From NCBI GenBank assembly GCA_902495595.1, contig CABUXV010000027.1, positions 1-29,724 on the forward strand: a stretch of 29,724 bases of DNA. The letters are read 5' to 3'. This document shows, in pieces, positions 23,406-29,724 of this stretch. The translations under genes were made by a program, and so were the position numbers. The notes under the pieces were generated by a model that was not told the DNA's origin, ran no database searches, and worked only from the letters and a program-made list of their open reading frames with translations. This DNA is from an uncultured Eubacterium sp. (GTDB lineage Bacteria; Bacillota; Clostridia; Peptostreptococcales; Anaerovoracaceae). The first letter of the stretch is position 1, and each line of letters opens with the position of its first letter.

Positions 23406-24380
23406 TTATTTAAGAATTGATTTGGAGATTTCTATTACATCTCCCATTACGGCGCTTCCTGTAGGAAGCGGTCCGGCTCCTTTGCCGTAGAACATCACAT
23501 CGTCTACAGCATTTCCTTTTACAAATACAGCATTAAACTCTTTGTTTATATTAGCCAGAGGATGTGTTGCGCTTATGTACATAGGACGAACTTCATAGTC
23601 TATAGTTCCATCTTCAAGTCTTTGTGCATGTGCAATGAGTTTTATCTTGCATCCGTTTGACCTGGCTTCTTCGATTTTTTCTTTGGTTATTTCTGTTATT
23701 CCTGTAGTTGGGATGTCTTCGGGGGCTACATATTTGTCAAACATCAGAGCCATCAATATGGAAAGTTTGTTAGCAGCGTCAATACCCTCGACATCGGCTG
23801 TAGGATCTGCCTCCGCAAATCCCTGATCCTGAGCATCTTTTAAAGCTGTATTATAGTCAAGCCCTTCTTTTGTCATCATGGTAAGGATGTAATTTGTAGT
23901 TCCGTTTAAAATACCCATTACTTCTTCAAATTTATTTGCTCTCAAAGGACCTGTTAAAGTTCCCAAAATAGGAATTCCGCCGCCTACACTTGCTTCAAAT
24001 TTCATCATGACATTATTATCTTTTGCAGTATTCATAAGCTTTGAATAATTAGCTGCGACTGCTGCCTTATTGGCTGTAACCACGTGTTTGCCGTTTTCCA
24101 TAGCGGAAATCATAAAAGTGGTAGCAGGTTCTATTCCGCCTAAAAGCTCAATAACGATATCTATCTCGGGGTCTTTGAATATTTCATCAGGATTGGAAGT
24201 GAACTTGTTTTTGTCCACCGTTATTCCTCTGTCCCTGTCAATATCTCTTTCAAGTATTTTTGTTATCTCAACCTTTGCATTTAAAGTTGATTCTACTTCG
24301 GCTCTATTCATTTCCAAAGTCTTGTAAGTGCCGGTGCCTATATTGCCGAGACCTAAAAGTCCGATTTTTATTGTTCTCAT
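23406..24380 (-). CDS. hom: Homoserine dehydrogenase, short form without ACT domain
   Basis: A 324-residue enzyme that reduces aspartate semialdehyde to homoserine. It has an N-terminal Rossmann motif IGLLGLGNIGTGTY, HVVTANKAAVA, the catalytic region FEASVGGGIPI, GILNGTTNYILTMM and FAEADPTADVEGIDAANKL. Usual bacterial Hom proteins have about 430 residues with a C-terminal ACT domain for threonine feedback; this one stops after the catalytic core (AVMGDVIEISKSIL). The stop is clean and no ACT-like remnant follows, so it is a naturally short form and not a frameshift. The ATG at 24380 has GGAGG 8 bases upstream; an ATG at 24407 is open but less likely. No thrB or thrC lies nearby. Confidence 0.92.
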   Translation of the reverse strand: MRTIKIGLLGLGNIGTGTYKTLEMNRAEVESTLNAKVEITKILERDIDRDRGITVDKNKFTSNPDEIFKDPEIDIVIELLGGIEPATTFMISAMENGKHVVTANKAAVAANYSKLMNTAKDNNVMMKFEASVGGGIPILGTLTGPLRANKFEEVMGILNGTTNYILTMMTKEGLDYNTALKDAQDQGFAEADPTADVEGIDAANKLSILMALMFDKYVAPEDIPTTGITEITKEKIEEARSNGCKIKLIAHAQRLEDGTIDYEVRPMYISATHPLANINKEFNAVFVKGNAVDDVMFYGKGAGPLPTGSAVMGDVIEISKSILK

Positions 24381-24405
24381 TCTTGCAACCTCCATATTAC
24401 TAAAC

Positions 24406-24457
24406 ACGTATTAGATACGTACTTAATAAGTATATAACAAAACTTTATGTTTGTCTT
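24406..24457 (-). promoter_or_regulatory. hom promoter region with two adjacent dyads
   Basis: On the minus strand AAGACA (24457-24452) and TATACT (24434-24429) are 17 bp apart. ACTTAATAAGT (24421-24431), an 11-bp dyad, overlaps the -10. Directly beside it ACGTAT-TAG-ATACGT (24406-24420) forms a perfect 6-3-6 dyad in the early transcribed region. Both are plausible operators for an unknown repressor. Confidence 0.45.
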
Positions 24458-24490
24458 CTGTTTTTTTAGTTCGGATATGGCAGCCTGTCT

Positions 24491-24536
24491 CTGACTGTCA
24501 GGACTTGACAGTCAGATTTGGTAAATATAATATAAT
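24491..24536 (+). promoter_or_regulatory. trmL promoter overlapped by a perfect inverted repeat
   Basis: TTGACA (24505-24510) is a perfect -35; overlapping TATAAT boxes lie at 24526-24531 and 24531-24536 (spacers 15 and 20 bp, so neither is ideal). CTGACTGTCA (24491-24500) and TGACAGTCAG (24506-24515) form a perfect 10-bp inverted repeat around a 5-bp centre, and the right arm contains most of the -35. No T run follows, which argues for an operator over a terminator. Confidence 0.5.
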
Positions 24537-24565
24537 GTAAGAAAAATGTAAAAGAGGTATAAAGA

Positions 24566-25036
24566 ATGTCGATACATGTGGTTTTGGTGGAACCTGAGAT
24601 ACCGCCTAATACGGGAAATATTGCCAGAAGCTGTGCGGCTACCGGAGCCGTTTTGCATCTGGTTAAACCTTTGGGGTTTTCCATAGATGATAAAAGTCTT
24701 AAAAGAGCAGGGCTTGATTACTGGCCCTTTGTAAAACTTGAAGTACATGACAGTTTAGATGAATTTATGAGGAAGTATGGTAATAAAAGATTGTTTCTTG
24801 CAACAACAAAGGGGAAACATAAGTATACGGATATTTCATTTAAAGATGGAGATATGATTTTATTTGGAAGGGAGACGAGAGGTCTTCCGAAAAATTTTAT
24901 AGCTGAGCATGAGGATAAATCTTTAAGAATTCCTATGAGTGCAGATACAAGACTGCGTTCACTTAATCTGGCAAATTCTGTTAATATAGTCTTGTTTGAG
25001 GCCTTGAGACAGCTTGATTTTCCATCTTTGAAATAA
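24566..25036 (+). CDS. trmL: tRNA (cytidine(34)-2'-O)-methyltransferase
   Basis: A 156-residue SPOUT-class methyltransferase that modifies the wobble base of some leucine tRNAs with S-adenosylmethionine. Diagnostic parts are VLVEPEIPPNTGNIARSCAA at the N-terminus, LHLVKPLGFSIDDKSLKRAGLDYW, the cofactor-knot strand LFGRETRGLP, and IPMSADTRLRSLNLANSV at the C-terminus. The size equals that of YibK/TrmL. AAAGAGGTATAAAG precedes the ATG. It is divergent from hom and followed after 65 bp by rpoN without a terminator. Confidence 0.95.
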   Translation: MSIHVVLVEPEIPPNTGNIARSCAATGAVLHLVKPLGFSIDDKSLKRAGLDYWPFVKLEVHDSLDEFMRKYGNKRLFLATTKGKHKYTDISFKDGDMILFGRETRGLPKNFIAEHEDKSLRIPMSADTRLRSLNLANSVNIVLFEALRQLDFPSLK

Positions 25037-25054
25037 ATTAAAAAAGTCAAACCG

Positions 25055-25084
25055 TTGGTAAAACCCTTGTAAATATGGTATAGT
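25055..25084 (+). promoter_or_regulatory. Candidate rpoN promoter
   Basis: TTGGTA (25055-25060) and TATAGT (25079-25084) with an 18-bp spacer lie just before the rpoN ribosome site. Read-through from trmL is also possible. Confidence 0.45.
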
Positions 25085-25101
25085 GTAATTGAGGTAACAG
25101 T

Positions 25102-26544
25102 ATGAGTATGAAACTAGGATATGATTTAACAATTGAACAGGCTCAGAAACTGGTAATGACGCCGGAGCTTATTCAAGCCATACAGATATTGCAGTTTAAT
25201 ACTCAGGAACTTGATTCTTTTATTCAGGAACAGATTCTAGTCAATCCTGTACTTGAGCAAGGCAATTCTGACGTTTCTGAGGCAAACTCCCATGATGTTC
25301 ATGCGGAGCATTTTGATGAGGAGAAAAAAGAAGCGCAGACAAATTCCAAGGAAGAGGAGTTCGACTGGAAAGAATATCTTAAAGACAGACAGTACGATGA
25401 CATAAGTTACAGACAGGGAGAATATAAAGGCGACGATGACAAAGACAGCAATTATGAAAGATATGTATCATCTGATGTGACGCTGCCGGAGCATCTGATG
25501 TTTCAACTGCAGTTCGTTTCATGTGAGAAAGCCACAAAAAAAATTGGAAAATACATCATAGAATCTCTGGATGAGAACGGATATATGACTTTATCACCAA
25601 AAGAGATTGAGAATATAACCGGGGCAGATTCGGAGCAGGTTAAAGAAGCTCTTGATATAATTCACACTTTTGAGCCTATAGGAGTAGGGGCTGAAGATTT
25701 GAAGGAATGTCTTCTCATACAATTAAAAATGAGAGGGCAGCTTACGGAGATTTTTGAAAGAGTTGTACGGGAGCATTTGGAAGACCTTGCGGAAAACAGG
25801 CTGAGCGTGATAGCTAAGGATATGGGGATATCCACGGCGGATGTTCAGAATATGAGTGATGTTATAAGGTCTTTGGAACCAAAACCCGGAAGGCAGTTTG
25901 CGTCCCAGATTGAGACTAAATATATAGTTCCCGACGTTATCGTTGAGAAGGTTGATGATGATTACGTGGTAAATATCAATGACAGCAGTACTCCGCATTT
26001 AATGGTAAGTTCTTACTACAGAAGTCTTCTAAATTCGGCGGAATCCGATGATAAACTTTCAAAATATTTATCTGACAGGATAAATTCGGCTCTTTGGCTG
26101 ATAAAGAGCATAGAGCAGAGGAAACAGACTATATATAACGTAGTTACGGCGGTAGTAAAATATCAGAAAGAATTCTTTGACAAGGGCAGCAAATTTTTGA
26201 AAACCCTTACACTTAAAGATATAGCTGAAGAAGTAGGTATACATGAGTCGACGGTTTCCAGGTCAATAAACGGTAAATATATGCAGAGTCCCAGAGGAGT
26301 ATTTGAAATAAAATATTTTTTCTCTGCGGGAGTTGTAGGCAGCAGAGGAGAGGGTATATCATCAAACAGCATCAAAGAGTTTATCAGGGAAATTGTGGAC
26401 AGAGAAGACCCGAAGGCGCCTTACAGCGACCAGGATATGTCCGAACTGCTTAAGGAAAAGGGGATAAATATATCTCGCAGAACCGTTGCAAAATACAGGG
26501 ATGAGATGAATATTCTGTCATCATCAAAACGAAAAAGATATTAG
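25102..26544 (+). CDS. rpoN: RNA polymerase sigma-54 factor
   Basis: A 480-residue sigma factor of the RpoN/SigL class. Region I is Gln/Leu-rich (SMKLGYDLTIEQAQKLVMTP and AIQILQFNTQELDSFI). An acidic linker spans about 55-120. The core-binding region follows (LPEHLMFQLQ, EPIGVGAEDLKECLLIQL). The helix-turn-helix DIAEEVGIHESTVSRSINGKY leads to the RpoN box ISRRTVAKYR at about 457-466. All parts for -24/-12 promoter recognition are present. GAGGT lies 6 bases before the ATG at 25102; a second ATG at 25108 would be too far. No sigma-54 activator (AAA+) gene is in the window. The gene directly precedes gap. Confidence 0.96.
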   Translation: MSMKLGYDLTIEQAQKLVMTPELIQAIQILQFNTQELDSFIQEQILVNPVLEQGNSDVSEANSHDVHAEHFDEEKKEAQTNSKEEEFDWKEYLKDRQYDDISYRQGEYKGDDDKDSNYERYVSSDVTLPEHLMFQLQFVSCEKATKKIGKYIIESLDENGYMTLSPKEIENITGADSEQVKEALDIIHTFEPIGVGAEDLKECLLIQLKMRGQLTEIFERVVREHLEDLAENRLSVIAKDMGISTADVQNMSDVIRSLEPKPGRQFASQIETKYIVPDVIVEKVDDDYVVNINDSSTPHLMVSSYYRSLLNSAESDDKLSKYLSDRINSALWLIKSIEQRKQTIYNVVTAVVKYQKEFFDKGSKFLKTLTLKDIAEEVGIHESTVSRSINGKYMQSPRGVFEIKYFFSAGVVGSRGEGISSNSIKEFIREIVDREDPKAPYSDQDMSELLKEKGINISRRTVAKYRDEMNILSSSKRKRY

Positions 26545-26606
26545 ACCGTAAGGTTGATATATATTTATTACTTATTTAAACAGTTTAATTTTAGGAGGAG
26601 CAAAAA

Positions 26607-27623
26607 ATGGCAATTAAAATCGGAGTGAGCGGATTCGGACGTATTTCACGTGTGGTTATTCGTGCAGCAATGGATATGCCTGAAATTGAGATAGCGGGTA
26701 TCAATGTTCGTAATGCTGATAAAGAATACATGGTTTATATGCTGAAATACGATACAGTATTCGGTCGTTTTCCAAAGGAACTGGGAGTGTATGATGACGG
26801 AATCATCATCGACGGAAAAAAGGTTCCTGTTTACAGTGAAAGTGATGCGGCAAACATCCCTTGGGATAAGTGCGGTGCAGAGTACATCGTAGAAGGCACA
26901 GGCGCATACAATACCACTGAAAAGGCCATGGTGCATATAAATAAGGGCGCAAAAAAAGTTATAATAACTGCCCCTGCAAAAGATAAAACTACCCCAACAT
27001 TCGTAATGGGTGTAAATGAGCAGGAATATCAAAAGGATATGAATATAGTTTCAAATGCTTCGTGTACGACAAACTGTCTTGCGCCTGTATGCAAAGTAAT
27101 TGAAGATAACTGGGGTATAGAACAGGGGCTTATGTCAACTATTCATGCTGCAACTGCAAAACAGAAGGTAGTTGATGCAAGGTCGCTTAAAGACTGGAGA
27201 ACAGGAAGATCAGCCTTTGGAAATATTATTCCTACGAGTACAGGAGCAGCCAAGGCAGTAGGGCAGGTAATACCTTCTCTCGTTGGAAAGATGACAGGTA
27301 TCGCATATCGTGTACCTACAAATGACGTATCCGTAATAGATGTAAATATTCAGCTTAAGAATTCAGCCAGTTATGAAGAAATCTGCAGGAAAATAAAAGA
27401 AGCTGCGGACGGACCGATGAAAGGCGTTCTCGAATACATAGATGATGAAGTTGTTTCATGCGATTTTATAGGGGATCCGCATACATCTATATTCGATGCG
27501 AGAGAGGGAATCCAGCTTAACGATAAATTCTTTAAGCTCATTGCATTTTACGATAACGAATACGGCTACTCGACTAAAGTACTTGAACTTATAAAACATA
27601 TGTACAGTGTTGATAATCAATAA
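26607..27623 (+). CDS. gap: Glyceraldehyde-3-phosphate dehydrogenase with altered coenzyme pocket
   Basis: A 338-residue phosphorylating GAPDH. Catalytic C153 (SNASCTTNCLAP) and H180 (HAATAKQ) are intact, as are NIIPTSTGAAKAVG and the C-terminal YDNEYGYSTKVLELI. Unusual are GFGRISR for the normal GFGRIGR and INVRNAD for the normal INDLTD: the Asp (position 32 in the Bacillus numbering) that binds the NAD ribose is Val34, followed by Arg35. The pair normally Leu-Pro or Gly-Pro after VVD is Ala191-Arg192. Together these suggest NADP(H) use. TAGGAGGAGC gives a strong ribosome site. It starts 62 bp after rpoN; no clear promoter is seen there (TTGATA at 26554 lacks a good -10). Confidence 0.96.
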   Translation: MAIKIGVSGFGRISRVVIRAAMDMPEIEIAGINVRNADKEYMVYMLKYDTVFGRFPKELGVYDDGIIIDGKKVPVYSESDAANIPWDKCGAEYIVEGTGAYNTTEKAMVHINKGAKKVIITAPAKDKTTPTFVMGVNEQEYQKDMNIVSNASCTTNCLAPVCKVIEDNWGIEQGLMSTIHAATAKQKVVDARSLKDWRTGRSAFGNIIPTSTGAAKAVGQVIPSLVGKMTGIAYRVPTNDVSVIDVNIQLKNSASYEEICRKIKEAADGPMKGVLEYIDDEVVSCDFIGDPHTSIFDAREGIQLNDKFFKLIAFYDNEYGYSTKVLELIKHMYSVDNQ

Positions 27624-27648
27624 TAATTAAAGAAAAATAAATGTGGAT

Positions 27649-27674
27649 TGGCAGCTTGCTTATGTGAGCTGCCA
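27649..27674 (+). other. Stem-loop between gap and pgk
   Basis: TGGCAGCT (27649-27656) pairs with AGCTGCCA (27667-27674) around a 10-base loop; no T run follows, and the pgk ribosome site comes next. In other Firmicutes gap operons intercistronic structures take part in RNA processing or stability; a similar role here is possible. Confidence 0.5.
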
Positions 27675-27698
27675 GTTGTTAAAAGGACGGTGAAAATT

Positions 27699-28883
27699 AT
27701 GAAAAAGACCATAAGGGATATAGACGTATCGGGAAAAAGGGTTTTGGTCAGATGTGATTTCAACGTTCCTATGAAGGACGGAAAAATAACGGATGATATA
27801 AGAATAAGGTCAGCTATTCCGACTATAGAGTATCTTATCGATAATAAAGCAAAGGTTATTTTAATGTCCCACATGGGAAGACCTAAGGGAGAACCAAAAC
27901 CGGAGTTTTCTCTTCAGCCTGTAGCGGACAGATTATCGGAACTTTTAAACCAAGATGTTATCTTTGCAAAATCACCCTTGGTTGTAGATGACAGCGTTAG
28001 GAATACAGCGGAAAATCTGAATTCAGGTCAGATAATGCTGCTTGAAAATGTAAGATACAGGAAAGAAGAAACCAAAAATGAAGAACCATTTACAGGAGAG
28101 CTTGCTTCACTTGGGGAAATCTTTGTAAACGATGCTTTCGGTACTGCTCACAGAGCTCACTGTTCAACTGCTGGACTTGCTGAATATATGCCGAGTGTTT
28201 CAGGATTTTTAATTGAAAAAGAAGTGAAGTTTCTCGGAGATGCGCTGGAAAACCCTGAAAGACCATTTGTGGCTATAATGGGAGGAGCGAAAGTAGGCGA
28301 TAAGATTCCCGTTATAGAAAACCTCATGAAGAAAGTGGATGCTTTGATAATAGGCGGAGGCATGAGCTATACTTTCTTTAAAGCTATGGGATATGAAATC
28401 GGAACATCAATACTCGATGAAGAAAGTATTGATTTGGCTAAACAACTTATGGAGAAAGCTGAAAGTTCAGGAGTGAAGCTTCTTCTGCCAATAGATACCG
28501 TATGCGCCGAAGAGTTTGACAATAACAGTAAGAAAGCTGTATTCGACAGGGATAAAATACCGGTTGATATGATGGGTATGGACATAGGTCCCAAAACCAT
28601 AGAATTGTACAGAAAGACTTTATCTGAGGCAAAGACTGTAGTCTGGAACGGTCCGGCAGGAGTTTTTGAAATGCCTAATTTTGAGGAAGGTACTAAAGCA
28701 ATAGCGCAGACCTTAGCCGACAGCGATGCTGTTACAATAATAGGCGGAGGGGACTCTGCGGCAGCAGTAGAGCAATTCGGGCTTGCGGACAAAATGACTC
28801 ATATATCAACAGGAGGCGGAGCTTCCCTGGAGTTTCTCGAGGGTAAAGAGCTGCCCGGAATAGCATGTTTGGAGGAAAAATAA
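27699..28883 (+). CDS. pgk: Phosphoglycerate kinase
   Basis: A 394-residue enzyme that makes ATP from 1,3-bisphosphoglycerate in lower glycolysis. The ATG at 27699 gives the standard start MKKTIRDIDVSGKRVLVRCDFNVP and follows AAAAGGACGG; an earlier in-frame ATG lies inside the stem-loop region and would add an unrelated stretch. Family motifs are LMSHMGRPKG, LLENVRYRKEE, VNDAFGTAHRAH, AIMGGAKVGDKI, VVWNGPAGVFE and IGGGDSAAAVEQFG. The stop TAA shares its last A with the tpiA ATG, so translation is coupled. Confidence 0.97.
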   Translation: MKKTIRDIDVSGKRVLVRCDFNVPMKDGKITDDIRIRSAIPTIEYLIDNKAKVILMSHMGRPKGEPKPEFSLQPVADRLSELLNQDVIFAKSPLVVDDSVRNTAENLNSGQIMLLENVRYRKEETKNEEPFTGELASLGEIFVNDAFGTAHRAHCSTAGLAEYMPSVSGFLIEKEVKFLGDALENPERPFVAIMGGAKVGDKIPVIENLMKKVDALIIGGGMSYTFFKAMGYEIGTSILDEESIDLAKQLMEKAESSGVKLLLPIDTVCAEEFDNNSKKAVFDRDKIPVDMMGMDIGPKTIELYRKTLSEAKTVVWNGPAGVFEMPNFEEGTKAIAQTLADSDAVTIIGGGDSAAAVEQFGLADKMTHISTGGGASLEFLEGKELPGIACLEEK

Positions 28884-29629
28884 TGAGAATACCATTTATA
28901 GCAGGAAATTGGAAAATGTTTAAGACTAAGGCAGAAGCAAAAAAATTTGCGGAAGAGTTTAAAGAACTGTATAAAGGCACAGATGTACAGACTGCCATAT
29001 GCGCGCCGTATACAAATCTTGAGACTTTAGTTGATATTTTTAAAGACACGGATATAAAGGTGGGAGCGCAGAATGTTCATTTCGCAGATGAAGGCGCCTA
29101 TACAGGAGAAATATCCGTATCCATGCTTGAAGAAATAGGAGTTGACTTCTGCATAGTAGGACATTCTGAAAGAAGACAGTATTTTGGCGAGACGGACGAA
29201 ACTGTAAATCTTAAGCTGAAAAAGCTCTTTGAAGGAACTATCAGACCTATAATGTGTGTAGGCGAAAGCCTTGAAGAAAGGGATGCAGACAAAGCTTTTG
29301 ATGTTGTAAAAGGACAGCTTGAAAGGGGTCTTGACGGTATTGGCTCAGATGATATATCCAAGCTTGTCATAGCTTATGAGCCAATATGGGCAATAGGAAC
29401 AGGCAGAACTGCCACGCCTGAACAGGCTGAGGAAATGTGCGCCTTTATAAGGAATGCTGTGATAGATCTATACGGCGAGGAAACTGCCGACGAGGTTGTA
29501 ATTCAGTACGGAGGCAGCGTAAAACCTGCGAATGCTACCGAAATTATGAACATGGATGAAATTGACGGGGCTCTCGTAGGAGGCGCAAGCCTTAAGGCAA
29601 AAGATTTCATGGATATAATAGATTTTTAA
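28883..29629 (+). CDS. tpiA: Triose-phosphate isomerase
   Basis: A 248-residue TIM-barrel enzyme that interconverts dihydroxyacetone phosphate and glyceraldehyde-3-phosphate. Catalytic residues are in place: N9 and K11 (AGNWKM), H94 (VGHSERR) and E166 (AYEPIWAIGTG); the phosphate loop YGGSVKP is present near the C-terminus. The ATG at 28883 overlaps the pgk stop and has GGAGG 8 bases upstream; an earlier in-frame ATG at 28865 lies before that ribosome site and is less likely. No terminator separates it from the next gene. Confidence 0.98.
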   Translation: MRIPFIAGNWKMFKTKAEAKKFAEEFKELYKGTDVQTAICAPYTNLETLVDIFKDTDIKVGAQNVHFADEGAYTGEISVSMLEEIGVDFCIVGHSERRQYFGETDETVNLKLKKLFEGTIRPIMCVGESLEERDADKAFDVVKGQLERGLDGIGSDDISKLVIAYEPIWAIGTGRTATPEQAEEMCAFIRNAVIDLYGEETADEVVIQYGGSVKPANATEIMNMDEIDGALVGGASLKAKDFMDIIDF

Positions 29630-29698
29630 ATATTGATAAATTTTTAAAGAGTTAAATATAAGGGATATATTAAATTTTGATATTCAGGAGGAGATAAA

Positions 29699-29724
29699 AT
29701 GTCATATATTGAAGATGTAATAGC
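29699..29724 (+). CDS. eno: Start of the next glycolytic gene, probably enolase (partial)
   Basis: Only the first eight codons are in the window, coding for MSYIEDVI. A strong ribosome site (CAGGAGGAG) lies 8 bases before the ATG. Enolases often begin MxxI-x-V before the REILDSRGNP signature, and eno commonly follows tpiA in glycolytic clusters. The alternative, gpmI, usually begins with a different segment leading to LMILDGWG. The call rests on eight residues plus context. Confidence 0.6.

Overview
The window reads as a chromosomal segment of an anaerobic, low-GC Firmicute of class Clostridia. The basis is AT-rich codon use, strong GGAGG ribosome-binding sites, intrinsic terminators, a raiA-motif RNA upstream of hpf, the cdaA-cdaR-glmM-glmS order, a ferredoxin-type nitroreductase and a sigma-54 gene next to glycolytic genes. 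I cannot name genus or species. No IS element, prophage, tRNA or rRNA was seen.

Layout. 1-96: the 3' end of tuf (EF-Tu) with two tandem terminators. 388-4335: yhaM, recD2 and comF (RNA turnover, DNA helicase, PRTase-type protein), tightly packed behind one promoter. 4378-5143: a raiA-motif noncoding RNA, then hpf (ribosome hibernation factor) with its own promoter. 5524-10537: cdaA-cdaR-glmM-glmS, joining c-di-AMP synthesis to UDP-GlcNAc precursor synthesis. 10595-11848: ahcY. 11961-16572 on the minus strand: a metal sensor/efflux operon (CadC-like ArsR repressor and a P1B ATPase with a very His-rich repeated N-terminus), followed by gltX with its own promoter. 16788-18192: ferredoxin-nitroreductase and ferritin.

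18193-18762 is a 570-bp gene-free interval bounded by two strong terminators. It holds the most unusual signal in the window: four evenly spaced (73, 73, 72 bp) units, each made of 9-bp inverted half-sites TATCCAAAA / TTTTGGATA exactly 18 bp apart. I know of no described element with this design. 18763-21865 on the minus strand: an NCS1 transporter and a dihydropyrimidinase/hydantoinase. 22133-22765: nth. 22880-24380 on the minus strand: an ACT-less homoserine dehydrogenase and a SEC-C protein. 24566-29724: trmL, rpoN (sigma-54), then the lower-glycolysis cluster gap-pgk-tpiA-(eno start). The GAPDH has substitutions at the residues that normally select NAD over NADP.

Most genes are housekeeping. 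The accessory content is the metal-resistance operon, the hydantoin/pyrimidine operon and the gene-free interval with the repeat array. Regulatory calls are read from sequence only and have not been tested.
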